From Notamacropus eugenii (taxonomy: Eukaryota; Chordata; Mammalia; Diprotodontia; Macropodidae), in the NCBI RefSeq assembly GCF_028372415.1, contig NC_092875.1, positions 435,371,377 through 435,435,376 on the forward strand: 64,000 nucleotides of DNA, in the 5' to 3' direction. The notes below the pieces were generated by a model that ran no database searches, was not told the origin of the DNA, and saw nothing but the letters and a program-made list of their open reading frames with translations. The position numbers and the translations under genes were made by a program. Positions 10,980-21,894 of this stretch are shown piece by piece (within the stretch, counting starts at the first letter, position 1; each line of letters begins with the position of its first letter).

Positions 10980-13900
10980 TGATTTAATATTTTATTTCCC
11001 CCCAAATATATGTAAAAACCATTTTAACAATCTTTTTTTAAATTTTGGATTTCAAATTTTCTTCCTCCCTTCTTTATTGAGAAGGCAATTTGATATAGAC
11101 TAAGCACTTGCAGTCATGCAAAACATTCCTGCATTAGTCATGCTGTGAAAGAAAACACAGACCAAAAAATGAGAAAAAGAAGAAAGCAAAGAAAAAATGT
11201 GCTCCAATATGCATTCAGACTCCATGAACTCTTTCTCTGGAGATGGATAGCATTTTTCATCATACGTTCTTCCGAATTATCTTAGATCATTGTATTTCTG
11301 AAAATAGATAAGTCATTTATAGTTCACTATCTTACTTTATTGCTGTAGTTGTGTACAGTATTCTCCTGGTTCTGCTCATTTCACTTTGTATCAATTCATA
11401 TAAGTCTTTCAAGTTTTTTCTGAAAACATCCTGCTCATCATTACAACACAATAGTATTCCATCACAATCACATACAACAACTTGTTCAGCCATTCCCAAA
11501 CTGATGGTCATTCCTTCAATTTCCAATTCTTTGCCACCACTAAAAGAACTGCTATGAATGTTTTCGTACATAAAGGTCCTTTTCTTTTTTTTTTTTTTAA
11601 TTGATTCATGATACAGACCTAACAGGGGTACTACTTGGTCAAAGAGTATGTATGGCTTTGTAGCTCTTTGGGCATAGTTCTAAATTGCTCTATTGAATGG
11701 CTGAATCGCTATACAACTATACCACTAATGTATTAGTGTCTCAATTTTCCTACATCAGTTTCAACATTTGTCATTTTCCTTTCTGTCATATTAGCCAATT
11801 TGATAGGTATGGTGGGGTAGCTCAGAAGTGTTTTAATTTGCATTCTTTACTTGATAGATATTTAGAGCATTTTTTCACATGATTATGAAGAGTTTTGATT
11901 ACTTTGTCCAATAACTCTCTGTTTTTATCCTTTCACCATTTATCGATTGAGGAATGGCTCTTATTTTTTCTAAATTTGACTCATTTTTCAATATACTTCA
12001 GAAATAAGGTCTTTACAAAAGAAAATGGCTGTAAAATTTTTCCAGTTATGATTACTAATTGCATATTTCCCTCCATCCTATTTTCCCCTGTTTATCCTAC
12101 TCTCTCTCTCTCCTTTCACCTTGTCCATCTTCAAAAGTGTCTTGCTTCTGTCTTTTACCTACCTCATTCCACCATTCTTTTTATCACACACCCCTTTTGT
12201 TTATTCCCTTCCTTTCCTACTTTCCTGTAGGTTAAGATAGATATCTATATTGAATGTGTATGTGATTCCTGCTTTGAGCCAATTTCAATGACAGTAAAGG
12301 TCACTTGCTGCCACCTGCACAACCTTCCTCATATTCCCTCTATTATAAAAGCTCTTTCATGTCTCTTTTATATTAGAAAATCTGTCCCATTCTACTGCTC
12401 CCTTTCCTCCTCTCCCAGTACATTACTCATTCTCACCCTTAATTTTATTTTTTAGATAATCATTCCATTATATTCAACTCAAACATGTATCCTCTGCCTA
12501 AGTATAGTCTTTCTGACTACGTAACAATGAAGAAAAATAGGAGTTACAAGTATCATTTTCTCATGTAGGAATGTAAACAATTTCACCTTATTGAAATCCT
12601 TATGATTTTCCTGTTTACTTTTTTTACACTTCTCTTGAGTTTTAAAAGTCAAAATTTCTATTCATCTTTGTTCTCTTCATCAGGAATGCTTGAAAGTCCT
12701 GTGTTTTATTGAATGTCCATCTTTCCCCTGAAGAATTATACCACAGTTTATTGGGTAGGTGATTCTTGGTTGTAATCCTAGTTCTTTTGCCTTCTGGATT
12801 ATTATATTCCAAGCCCTCTAATCAATTAATGTAGAATATGCTAAATTTTGTTGTTTTCTCACTATGGCTCCATGATATTTGAATTGTTTCTTTCTGGTTG
12901 CTTGCATATTTTCTCCTTGACCTGTGAAATCAGAAATTTAGCTATAATATTCCTGAGAGTTTTCATTTTGGGATCTCTTTTAGGAGATGACTGGTAGATT
13001 CTTTCAACTTCTTTTTTACATTCTGGTTCTAAAATATTAGTATAGTCTTCCTTGATAATTTGTCAAATGATAATGTTTAGGCTTTTTTTTTGATCATTGC
13101 TTTCACTTAGTCCAATAATTTTTAAATAATCTCTCCTGGATCTATTTTCCAGGTTAGTTTTTTTTCCAGTGAGATATTTCACATTGTCTTCTGTTTTTCA
13201 CTTTAAAACATTTTTATTTTATTGTTTCTTAATGTCTCCTTTTCATGATTTTCTTGCATCACTCTCATTTATTTTCCAAAGTTTTCCTCTACCTTTCTTA
13301 TTTGAGTTTTAAAATCCTTTTTGAGCTCTTCTATGGCTTAAAACCAACTCACACTTTTCTTTGAGGCTTTTGCAGATTTGACTTTGTTGCCTTCTTCTGA
13401 GTATATGTTTTGATCTTCCTTGTGATCACAGTAACTTTCTATAGTCAGAATCTTTCCAATATTTGTTCATTTTCCTAATCTATTTCTTGACTTTTTAACT
13501 CTATGCTAAAGTGTTTCCAGGGTAGAAGGGGCACTTTTCCAAGCTTCAGGGTTTTTGTACAGCTATTTTCAGAGGTGGTTCTGGGGAGTCTATAAGATTT
13601 CAGTTCCTTCAGCATGGTATGATCCAAGAAGAGGTGCATTCACTACTCTTCTGGCCTCTGCTTTGGCCTGTAAGTAATGACAAGTGCTCTTTTTTGCCCT
13701 GGAACTGTGATCATGATCCCTGTTTGTCTGTGGCCATAAGCTGCAGAGTGCTTGGGATTGCCTGGGATTACCAGCCAAGACTGTGACCCTGATTGAAAGA
13801 TGGGCAATGCATCAGGATCCTATCCCCAGTGCCAGTAAAGGGACCCCTGCAATCTCCTTCTGACCAGTTGTTTGACCTCCTTACCATTTGTGAGTTAAGA

Positions 13901-14113
13901 GTTCTAGAAGCAGCTGCTCCATTCTTACCCCAGTGCAACAGACCTTTCTTCCTGACTTTACAAGTTGTCATAGATTGGAAAATTGTTTCACTCCATCCTT
14001 TTGTGGGTTCTGCTGCTTCACAATTTGCTTTGAAGTATTAAAGACATTTGGAGGGGAATTTGGGAGAGCTTGGGTGAGTCCTTACCCTTTCTCTGCCATG
14101 TTGGCTCCACCCT
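10980..14113 (-). mobile_element. ORF2-less L1 derivative (HAL1-like), minus strand
   Basis: The segment 10980-12045 is collinear with the 3' end of the L1 at 3652, and 12046-14113 is collinear with the part of that L1 from about 7812 rightward. At 12045/12046 the sequence jumps across about 3.0 kb, which is ORF2 (4794-7811 in the other copy). What remains is a 5' UTR, ORF1, spacer and 3' end, the arrangement of half-L1 (HAL1) elements. ORF1 pieces are visible on the minus strand around 12640-13470. The 5' end reads, on the + strand, CTGCCATGTTGGCTCCACCC. I see no target-site duplication, so the outer ends are approximate. Confidence 0.8.
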
Positions 14114-15000
14114 GAGAAAAGTTCTTAATATCTAACCCTAAGTTGTGTTTCTGTAAAAGCAGACTTTTATCCTCACAAAAAAAGGCAGAAGAAGACCCTA
14201 GTGTATAATGTAAAATGGGAATAAACTAGAATCTTTCTTGGGCAATAATATATGATTAAGGGTAATCATAATAATAGTATTGAGAGGTGCTACAGTACTG
14301 TGAAACACTTCAGGTAAATGACCCAATTGCAAAGGGATGGAAAAGGCGAACATTCAAACTAGTTTAAACTAGTGAGCTTCTAAAGGATTGCAAGGAAAAG
14401 CCCTGGTCTCACTGACCAAAAGTCAGATTCTTGGGGCAGACACCAGTTCTTCTCTTGGAATCATCAGGAAGACTTGTCATCTTCTCTAGGGCTCTTCCCC
14501 CTTAAATTTCTTACTAAATCTCTCCAATCTCAGGACCCCAACTCCAGGCACCAAGTCTTAAGGACTCTTGTGGAACCTTGAATCAGCTTAAATTACTTAT
14601 TAATTACCCATCCCTTTTCCTTCTGGCACTGCCATGGTCTCTAGATGCTTCTTCATAGTGCTGTTTCCTAGTACTTTCTCCTTTCCTTTCTGTTCCCTAG
14701 GGTTCAAAATAATAACTACATATTCAAAACCATATGAGGTTATTTCAAAGGGAAAACAGAATCTTTCTGTCTCTGTCTCTCTGCCTCTGTCTTTTTCACC
14801 ATATAAAACAATGGTTAAGAAAATTATAGGTCTAGAGAAAAGTTAATTATAAATATATATTTAAAAATAGACTTATTAGGTGATTATAAACTTCCTACGT
14901 TATTTAATACTAAAGTTCCCCAGGTCTGGTGTAGCCATCATCCTGATTTCCACTCAGCAGGCAATGACAACTACCCTTTACCACCTCAGATAGGTATATG
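14114..15000. other. non-coding stretch, nothing firmly recognised
   Basis: No exon or named repeat. A short pyrimidine-rich CTGTCTCTGTCTCT stretch lies near 14770. Confidence 0.4.
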
Positions 15001-15004
15001 TTCT

Positions 15005-15196
15005 CTCTGTATTTGTTCAAAATGCTTAATCTCACTTGGTCATCTATGAAATGAGAGATTGGACTAGGTGAATACTAAGGTACCTCAGAATGCAAACTCA
15101 CTGAGATTAGTTTCATTCTTTTTTATTTGTAACCCCTCACCTAGTATAGTGCCAGGCACATCGTTGGCACGTGATAAATGTTTGTGAATTGGTCAG
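15005..15196 (+). repeat. MIR-like fragment followed by an L2-like 3' end
   Basis: The first half resembles a MIR-type SINE (CATCTATGAAATGAGAGATT, GGACTAGGTGAATACTAAGG). The second half reads like an L2 3' end (CTAGTATAGTGCCAGGCACA, then GATAAATGTTTGTGAATTG). Both parts are old and the join is approximate. Confidence 0.5.
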
Positions 15197-15279
15197 TAAA
15201 TTACAGGTCTAAAGTTATGAAGCTGGGATCTATGGGATATTCAGATATTCTCACACCTCTGGTGTGAGAGCTTTCTGAG

Positions 15280-15772
15280 CCCTTTTTGGGGCTGCTCATT
15301 CATTTTTAATGATTACCTTCACCCAACTCTCACCTGCGGCTCTAAGAAGCAGTAGTACGTACAGCAGCCACACTCTGGGAAAACCATCTCAACACATAGG
15401 CCAAACCAGGTTGAAGGGAGCTCAAACCGAATCCATCAGTGAATTAAGAGGATGTCTGCCCCAAGCATATAAAAACCTCCCCTAGAAGAATGAGTGGACA
15501 AGAACAACTTGTTCCAATGGCCATGAAGGCAGATGAAACATGCAAATGGAGGGCTAAGAGCTTGTTCAGACATGTAAGTCACCAAGACCATTCATTGTAC
15601 CCCAGACCTCCTGACTTTTGTCTTGCCACTGGACTTGAATGGCTCTGGAAGGTCAACTAAGTGAAGTTGACCACTTAGTTTAACACTTCATCACTTCAAT
15701 TCATGCTCAAGTCATCAAGTAATCACCTATGATGTCATCGGTCCTCTTCAAAAATGAAGGAAAAACAACAAC
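15280..15772 (+). mobile_element. RTE-tailed SINE-like element
   Basis: About 490 bp that ends in GATGTCATCGGTCCTCTTCA, then AAAATGAAGGAAAAACAACA. This 3' end recurs in variant form at the tail of the other SINEs in this window (42740-42760: TGATGCCATGGTCTTCTT, then GAAGGATGAACAC). A shared tail of this kind suggests use of the same RTE-type LINE machinery. The body (GGGGCTGCTCATTC, CACTCTGGGAAAACCATCTC) has no open frame. The family name is not assigned. Confidence 0.6.
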
Positions 15773-16357
15773 ATTTTCTCTTCTGAACCATTTGAGCCGA
15801 ATTTTATATGTATCTGTCTGGGGTGAACTAAATGATCTCTTGTAATCTCTCTTTATTCCAATACTACGACTTTCATCTATGAATCCATGAGTATCTGGGA
15901 TGATCACATTTTTAAATTTATTCCATCATAAGTTTTCTCTTAGTCAATTAGGAAGCCTCCATATAGTGTAGCAAGTTTGTTTTACTTCATTGAGTTAGCT
16001 CAATAATTATTTAGATAATGAGTCTTTAAATTATTAATAATGATTATTATTTATTATGTTTTATGAACTATATATTATTTTATATATTGCATATTTTGTT
16101 ATATTTTATTTATTACTTTATATATTAGCTATATTATTTAACTTCCAATCAAGTAACAAAAAATACATAGAATAATTTCTATTCTCTCAAAATTAAAATA
16201 TTGACCCAAGTCACAAGTCATTTTTAAAATTAACAATAGAGCCACATTCCTTGGAGATTATCGATGATTCCTGAAAAAACTGTGGAACATATCAATTACT
16301 TTGAGACAGCATGGATTTGTTGTAGACCAACTTTATTTCTTATTTTATAATGTTGTT
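15773..16357. other. AT-rich stretch, nothing recognised
   Basis: Very AT-rich around 16010-16140 with runs of TATTATTTATTAT. A faint MIR-like phrase (GGGGTGAACTAAATGATCTC) sits near 15820 but is too short to call. Confidence 0.4.
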
Positions 16358-16361
16358 AGAT

Positions 16362-16954
16362 TGTGCGAGGCCTAGAGGCCTGAGGGCTACCCGAGTCTTA
16401 CCTTACCTCTATCGGAGGTCTTCGGCTGGCCAAACCGGATGCTCGTATGAGAGAAAGGACGTTCCAGAGTCGAACAAGGGTTGAGCTTTATTTCAGGGTC
16501 TGGTTACAAGTGCAAGGGAATTCTTCCTTAGGAGGGAGAGAGAAAGATCTCCCAAGGAGGCAAAGGTCTTACAATAAGAGATTGGAAGTAGAAGTATAAG
16601 TGGGGAGGGGGGGGGGAGAGGAGAGAGGAAAAGCGGAGCCTTGTGTCCTCACACGTGGCCCCTCCACCCAAGAGAGCTTTCAGGCTTTCCTGATCCTACT
16701 TAAGCTCTCCAGCCGCATAGTTTGCATCTGAATACCGGGCTGTTAGGTGTGCCCAGATCCGGGACAATCTCGAGGGTGGGGAGAGCTCTCTCCCATCACG
16801 TTTCTCACGGGAAGAGGCGGAAATACACGAGATAGCTCGGTTCACCTCGATTCCCAGTCGTTTCCTGGGGCCTTGTGAGAACTCTAAGATTTAGAAGTTT
16901 CCACCTTTACCCGCCCGAGACTGTCCACATGGAATTGAGCTTCCATCCCCAGCA
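16362..16954 (-). mobile_element. solo LTR of an endogenous retrovirus, minus strand
   Basis: 593 bp bounded by TGTGCGAGG and CCCCAGCA, that is TG...CA ends, and by a 4-bp direct repeat AGAT at 16358-16361 and 16955-16958. Read on the minus strand there is a polyadenylation signal AATAAA (16492-16487) about 125 bp before the 3' end, the usual place for an R/U5 border. No gag, pol or env sequence adjoins it, so this is a solo LTR left by recombination. It is GC- and CpG-rich compared with its AT-rich surroundings, which suggests a younger insertion than the nearby LINE relics. Minus orientation is chosen from the AATAAA. Confidence 0.85.
16487..16492 (-). promoter_or_regulatory. LTR polyadenylation signal AATAAA
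   Basis: TTTATT on the + strand reads AATAAA on the minus strand, in GAAATAAAGCTC, in the expected place within the LTR. Confidence 0.65.
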
Positions 16955-16965
16955 AGATTGCATGA

Positions 16966-17223
16966 CAGAGGCAGAGAAGTGACACAGTAAATGGAGTACT
17001 GAACCTGAAATCAGGAAGACTCCTCTTCCTGAGTACAAATCTGGCCTCAGACACTTATTAGCTGTGTGACCATGGTCAAGTCACTTAACCCTGTTTGCCC
17101 CAATTTTCTCATAAGTAAAATGAGCTGGAGAAGGAAATGGCAAACTACTAAAGTATCTTTGTCAAGAAAACCTGAAATGAAACTGCAAGTCAGGCAAAAC
17201 TGAAGAACAGTTAAACAACAAAA
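16966..17223 (+). mobile_element. tRNA-derived marsupial SINE, + strand
   Basis: Head GTGACACAGTAAATGGAGTA, then CCTGAGTACAAATCTGGCCT, AGCTGTGTGACCATGGTCAA, AATGAGCTGGAGAAGGAAAT and an AAACAACAAA tail. The same architecture is seen at 19281 (+) and 49371 (-). It starts just after the LTR target-site repeat. Confidence 0.85.
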
Positions 17224-17389
17224 GAAGACTGAATGATATGGAAAATACCCAAGATATGATATATCTGGATTTCAATAAATTTGATAGTCTCTCATGAAAT
17301 TCTTAAAGTCATAAAAGTGTCTTGTGAGAGTCTCGTGAGCATGATTTTACAGTTCAGTGCATTCAAAGGTAGTTAAATAACAAATGATA

Positions 17390-17690
17390 ATTAACTATGA
17401 AGGACACATGAAGAAAGATGCCATCTGCATCCAGAGAAAGAATCTATAAATAGAAAGTATAGAATTATTTTATATGTATATACAGCTATTTGTGTCTAAT
17501 GGGGGTCATCTCTAAGGTGGGGGTGGGGAAAGAAGAAAAAATATATAAGTTTGATGCATATTTTAAAGGAATAGCAAGTTATACAAGCAGACCAGAAGTT
17601 TCATGTTCAATCATGTTTTATTATACTATGTTATGGAAATGCTTGTTTTATTCCATAAATTAAAAATAAAATAATTTTTCTTAAAAAAGA
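17390..17690 (+). mobile_element. probable 5'-truncated L1 3' end inserted in the CR1-type relic
   Basis: Begins near GAAGGACACATGAAGAAAGA, contains GCATCCAGAGAAAGAATCTA (like the L1 3' UTR phrase CATCTAGAGAAAGAACTTTG, on the minus strand at 3960-3941), and ends in TAAAAATAAAATAATTTTTC and an A-run. It splits the CR1-type relic, so it is younger. Assignment to L1 is tentative. Confidence 0.45.
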
Positions 17691-18542
17691 GAAACAGTAT
17701 GGATGACTTGAAATCTATATTACTGGGAGAAGTATTTGTGTCATTAAAGATATGTCTAAGTTAAAAAACAAAACAAAACAGAAAAAGACAAACAATGGTT
17801 TGACTGTTAACTTGAAGAGAGGTCTCCGGTAGATTGCCCTACAGCTCTATCCTGAATCCTATGGTGTTCAACAATATATTTTTTTTAACCAATGATTTAG
17901 ATAAAGGCATTGAGAACATAGTTACCTAATTTTCAGTCAACAGAGAGCTAGAAGGGAATAGATGAATTGTAGATGACAGAATTAGGATCTAAAAGGCCTT
18001 AAAAATGACAACATTAAACTAGAACTAAAAATAATTTAGTAGAGATACATATAAAGTATTGCACCTTGATTCAAAAATTCATTGATTAAAGGACAGGTTG
18101 GTTAAACTAAAGTTCATGTGAAAAGATTTTGAAAGGTACACTGTAATGCAAACTTGGCAAATTAGTGTGATATTTTGACCAAAAAAACTCCCATGAAATC
18201 ATAGATTATATTAATAAGAGTATAATCTCCAAGGTGACTGATTGACTTGTCAGATTACATTGAGAATAATGTGCTCAATTCTGGATGTCATATTTTTAGA
18301 AGATACATTAGGAACTAGAGGATGTTTCTGGGGGAGAGATGACGTTGGTGAGGGGATTAGAAACCATACCAAGGGGGAATCAGTTGAAAGAGTTGGTGAT
18401 GATTAGCCAATTGAAGTGTTTGTGTTGTAAGTGGGAATGGGGCATGATTGGTATCTTCAAATATTTGAAGATCTGTCATGTGAAAGAAGTATTACACTTG
18501 ATTTTCTCTATAAAACAAGACTGGTACCAATGAGTAGAAATT

Positions 18543-18600
18543 ATATATACATACATACATACATACATAGATATACACATATGCACATATACATACTATG
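18543..18600. repeat. (ATAC)n microsatellite, impure
   Basis: Five ATAC/CATA units followed by a decayed AT/CA-rich run. Confidence 0.85.
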
Positions 18601-18736
18601 TATAGTTAGTTAGATATAAACAAAACATTACCTAAGTAGTAGAATGGTTAAAAAATGGAATGGGCAGCCTTTGAAATGAGGTCTTCAGGAAGAGATGAGA
18701 TGACCACTTCTCAGAGACAAAGGAAACATAGTAGTA

Positions 18737-19051
18737 TGTGTGTTCATCCTTCGCTGCCAAAGAAGACCATGCCATCAGAGACATAATGATATGACTTGCA
18801 CTTGACTTTGTTTTGAGTGAGGGAGGGCTGTGCAGGTCACCAGCCTCACTTCTCCTCCAGAGCCATCTGAATCCAATGACCAGATATTCATCAGGATGAT
18901 TGGAGATGACCCAGGATGAGGCAATGGGGGTTAAGTGACTTGCCCAAGGTCACACAGCTAGTGAGTGTCAAGTGTCTGAGGTGAGATTTGAACTCAGGTC
19001 CTCCTGACTCCTGCACTGGTACTTTATCTACTGTACCACCTAGCTGCCCTG
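18737..19051 (-). mobile_element. 315-bp marsupial SINE with RTE-type tail, minus strand
   Basis: Flanked by CATAGTAGTA (18727-18736) and CATGGTAGTA (19052-19061), a 10-bp target-site duplication with one difference. On the minus strand it starts GGGCAGCTAGGTGGTACAGT, carries the tRNA-related CACTAGCTGTGTGACC region and ends ...CTTTGGCAGCGAAGGATGAA. It is nearly the same along its length as the + strand copy at 42450-42762. Confidence 0.9.
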
Positions 19052-19099
19052 CATGGTAGTAGGAATAGAATGGGGTCAGAAGAGTTAGAAAATCCTTCC

Positions 19100-19200
19100 T
19101 TGACAGATGTCTGTGACCCTGGGCAAGTCACAAACGTTCTGAGCTTCAGAATCTCCTTCTGTAAAAGTGGAATAATTAATAATAATACTAATACATGTTC
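19100..19200 (+). repeat. MIR-type fragment
   Basis: CTGTGACCCTGGGCAAGTCA, then CTTCAGAATCTCCTTCTGTA and AATAATAATACTAATAC follow the MIR order. Confidence 0.6.
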
Positions 19201-19280
19201 TCAAACAGATCTTGTAGGGTAAAAGGAATCCAAAGGTGGAGTTTGGCAAGGCATGACTGTCAACAGAGCAAAGTAGCAAA

Positions 19281-19536
19281 GGGCATCCAGGTGGAAGAGT
19301 GGCTAGGGTGCCAGGCCAGGAGTTAGGAAGATCCTTCTTCCTGAGTTCAAATCTGACCACAGAAACTTATTAGCTGTGTGACCATGGGAAAGTCATTTAA
19401 CCCTGTTTACCTCAGTTCCTCATCTGTAAAATGAGGTAGAAAAGGAAACGGCAGCAAAACACTCCAATATCTTTGCCTAAAAAATCCCAACTAGGATCAC
19501 AAAGAATCAGACAGGAGGGGCAATGACTAAACAACA
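19281..19536 (+). mobile_element. tRNA-derived marsupial SINE, + strand
   Basis: GGGCATCCAGGTGGAAGAGT head, TTCCTGAGTTCAAATCTGAC, TATTAGCTGTGTGACCATGG, then CACAAAGAATCAGACAGGAG and a GACTAAACAACA end. Confidence 0.85.
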
Positions 19537-20530
19537 TTGTCAAGCTGAATTGATTTGCCAAGTGTTTGAGAGAAAGAAGGAGGTGCATCTAGTGTAGGGG
19601 TGATGGCACAGGAAAGAACCAAGGGGTGGAGGGAATGGGGGTCATGGTGAGAAAAAGTATTGAGGTGCTTTTAACACAGGGAAAAAAGGAATTATAGAAT
19701 AAATATGATTATTTCAAAGAATTTCATGAACGTGGAAATTGTTCCCTTGTGAAGTATGGCAACATCAGTGAACCAATCGTCTTTGATAGTAGCTGAGGTG
19801 GAATAAAGGAGTTAGTTGATGGGAATTAAACAGATTCCAAGAAGTTAGGATATTTGAGGGAACATCAAGATACATGATGCAGACCCCTGGAAGGTAGGAT
19901 GGAGGAAAATGCTGTGAACCAAGCAGTAAATTCACTGAGGAAAGGAAAAGAATTTCCTGGGGAGTAAATGGATAACATCACCAAGAACTAGGTTAGGGGA
20001 TAAATTTGGATACAATGAACTTTAAAGTAGGAGAGATGCGGGGTGAGGCTGGAAGTTTTAGTGCCTTATGAAAACCACTTTGGCAGCTGAAGAGTTTGGA
20101 TTGTATTGGAGGAAGATTTAAACAGTGGGAAAGACCATCAGAATTCATTGCATCTAATGCCCATAATTATTTATTTTAAATTTTAACTTTTTGTTATTCT
20201 GCACTTAACAAACTCCAAAACATATGAACATTTCCATATGGAAAAAAAAAGAAAGAGGATTGTTCACGAAACCACAAATCTCTATGTACAACTACATACA
20301 TTTGTATGTGTGTATATAATACATATACATACATGCATACATATATCCTGACACACCCACACACATCCACAATCCTTTCTGCACATTACTTTCAAAACTA
20401 TGCGTATTAACTGACATTGGCAATCTTGTATAGAGGAGCACTTATACTCATTTGACAGAATTAATATCTCTAAATACATACCCTCAACTATAATCATGTA
20501 GTGGGGATCACAGGTCCATGGATTTAAAGC
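19537..20530. other. non-coding stretch with weak repeat traces
   Basis: AAAACCACTTTGGCAGCTGA near 20070 resembles the phrase AAAATCACTTTAGTGGATGA of the repeat at 21895-23040, so part of this stretch may be the same family. An impure TA/TG-rich tract lies at 20285-20345. Nothing coding is visible. Confidence 0.4.
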
Positions 20531-20534
20531 TGCA

Positions 20535-20785
20535 GTTGATCAATCCACAAACATTTATTAACTGTCAATTGTATTCCAGGCACTGCACTAGGTAAGTAGT
20601 TACAAATACAATTAAAAGAATGAAACAATTCCTAATCTCAAGGAATTTACACTAAGGTACTAAGGTACCTTAGTGTTTACCTAGTCCAAGACTCTCATTT
20701 CATAGATGAGCAGTAGAGGTTAAGCAAATTGCCCAAATTAACACATAGTGAGCCATGCAAGTGGAATCTGAAACCAAGTCCTCTG
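20535..20785. repeat. two abutting old repeats (dispersed repeat opening, + ; MIR, -)
   Basis: 20535-20650 has CCACAAACATTTATTAACTG and CCAGGCACTGCACTAGGTAA, then TCAAGGAATTTACA, the opening of the dispersed repeat on the + strand. 20660-20785 has CATAGATGAGCAGTAGAGGT and TTAAGCAAATTGCCCAAATT, a MIR on the minus strand. The join contains an 11-bp inverted repeat (ACACTAAGGTA at 20649-20659 with TACCTTAGTGT at 20666-20676). Confidence 0.6.
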
Positions 20786-21357
20786 GTAGCCCAGAGAAGA
20801 AATGAAAGCAGGGAACTATTTTGAGGTCAGAAGCTGTATAAATGATAGGAAAAAACCCAAGCCGGTATTCTGCATAGACAAAATTGGCAGTCCTTGACTC
20901 TGAAAGTGCAGCATAAAGTATTATACCTAGAAATGTAACATGATATTAAGTGACACCATATGGTGGGGGGTGTGAACACAAAGGGAAAGGAATGTCCATA
21001 ACATGCTAGTGCTGTGCTTAGAGGTATAAATGTTCTTATCCTTTAGAAAGTCAAATAAGTAAAAATTTTAACTGAACAAAGTCATAAAAAATGCAAGGAT
21101 ATTTGATCTCTTAAAGATAATAGAACTCTCACATAGTTGTGATAAATCCAGAACAGATCTGGAAGAATAAGTATCAAAGATTTTTATTAAACTAGATTTT
21201 GGCATGGAAGATTTCTTAATGTTTAATTCAGCTTAATTTCTGTTGTCCCTTCAAAAATCACATTTCTGAGCATCAAAAGGATTTGACAAATTTTATTCAA
21301 TTTTTTTCAATCTGATAAAATTCAATAAACATTTATCAAGTGCTAGGATAAGAGAGG
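20786..21357. other. non-coding stretch, nothing recognised
   Basis: No splice-flanked reading frame and no nameable repeat. Confidence 0.4.
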
Positions 21358-21593
21358 AATTGTAGAGAGTGGTGGTCACAGAACTGGATCCCAAGTCTGG
21401 AAGATCAGCGTTTCAATTCTGACTTAGACATTTAATGGCTACGTGACCCTGGGCAAATCACTTAACTTCTATCTGTAAAATTTTGGGACTAGCAACATCA
21501 CCTAACTCAGAGTGTTGTTGTCAGGATCAAATGAGATAATATAGGCAAAGTGCTTGACAAGCATAAAATGTTATATAAATGTTAGTTATTTTT
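21358..21593 (+). repeat. MIR SINE, nearly full length
   Basis: tRNA-like head (GTGGTGGTCACAGAACTGGA), core CTACGTGACCCTGGGCAAAT, then CAGAGTGTTGTTGTCAGGAT and an AAATGTTAGTTATTTTTA end. Confidence 0.85.
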
Positions 21594-21894
21594 AGAGGCC
21601 AGAGTTCCAGTTACTTATAGGTTTCTCCATCAATACAAAGTGGCTCCTTCTCTGCGGCATATAAACTTAGAGAGTTGCTTGGGTCACTGACCTGAATCCA
21701 GGGCCAACTGGCTCTGAGGCCATATCTCTACTATGCTATGCTACCACTCTGGTGGTATACGAGACATATGTAAAAGCAGTCCCTGTCTTCAAGGAAGAAA
21801 GGGGGAAGAAAAATGTAAACAGGTGTGAATATATACACACATATATATGTATGCATGTATATCACATATATATGTAAATGTGTGTATGTAGCAA
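21594..21894. other. spacer with an impure TA/TG-rich tract
   Basis: Ordinary sequence, then an ATATACACACATATATATGT-type tract at 21828-21890. Confidence 0.5.

Larger units (their letters stand above)
17225..18725 (+). mobile_element. CR1/L3-type LINE relic, interrupted
   Basis: Three collinear blocks resemble the reverse-transcriptase end and 3' part of CR1-group LINEs. Block 1 (17230-17330) includes TATCTGGATTTCAATAAATT and GTCTCTCATGAAATTCTTAA, block 2 (17790-18530) includes CCAATGATTTAGATAAAGGC and TCAAATATTTGAAGATCTGT, and block 3 (18630-18720) includes AAAATGGAATGGGCAGCCTT and ATGACCACTTCTCAG. Blocks 1 and 2 are separated by a later insertion at about 17390-17690; blocks 2 and 3 by an ATAC microsatellite. 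Frames are fully broken. Confidence 0.65.

Noticed and set aside
12020..12070. Splicing as the cause of the ORF2 loss in the second L1
   Set aside because: On the sense strand the missing segment does not begin with GT and end with AG at any position allowed by the shared bases.
10500..14150. TCTAACCCTAA near 10518 and near 14133 as target-site duplication of the ORF2-less L1
   Set aside because: The L1 3' end is at about 10980, more than 400 bp from the left copy, so the two cannot bracket the insertion.
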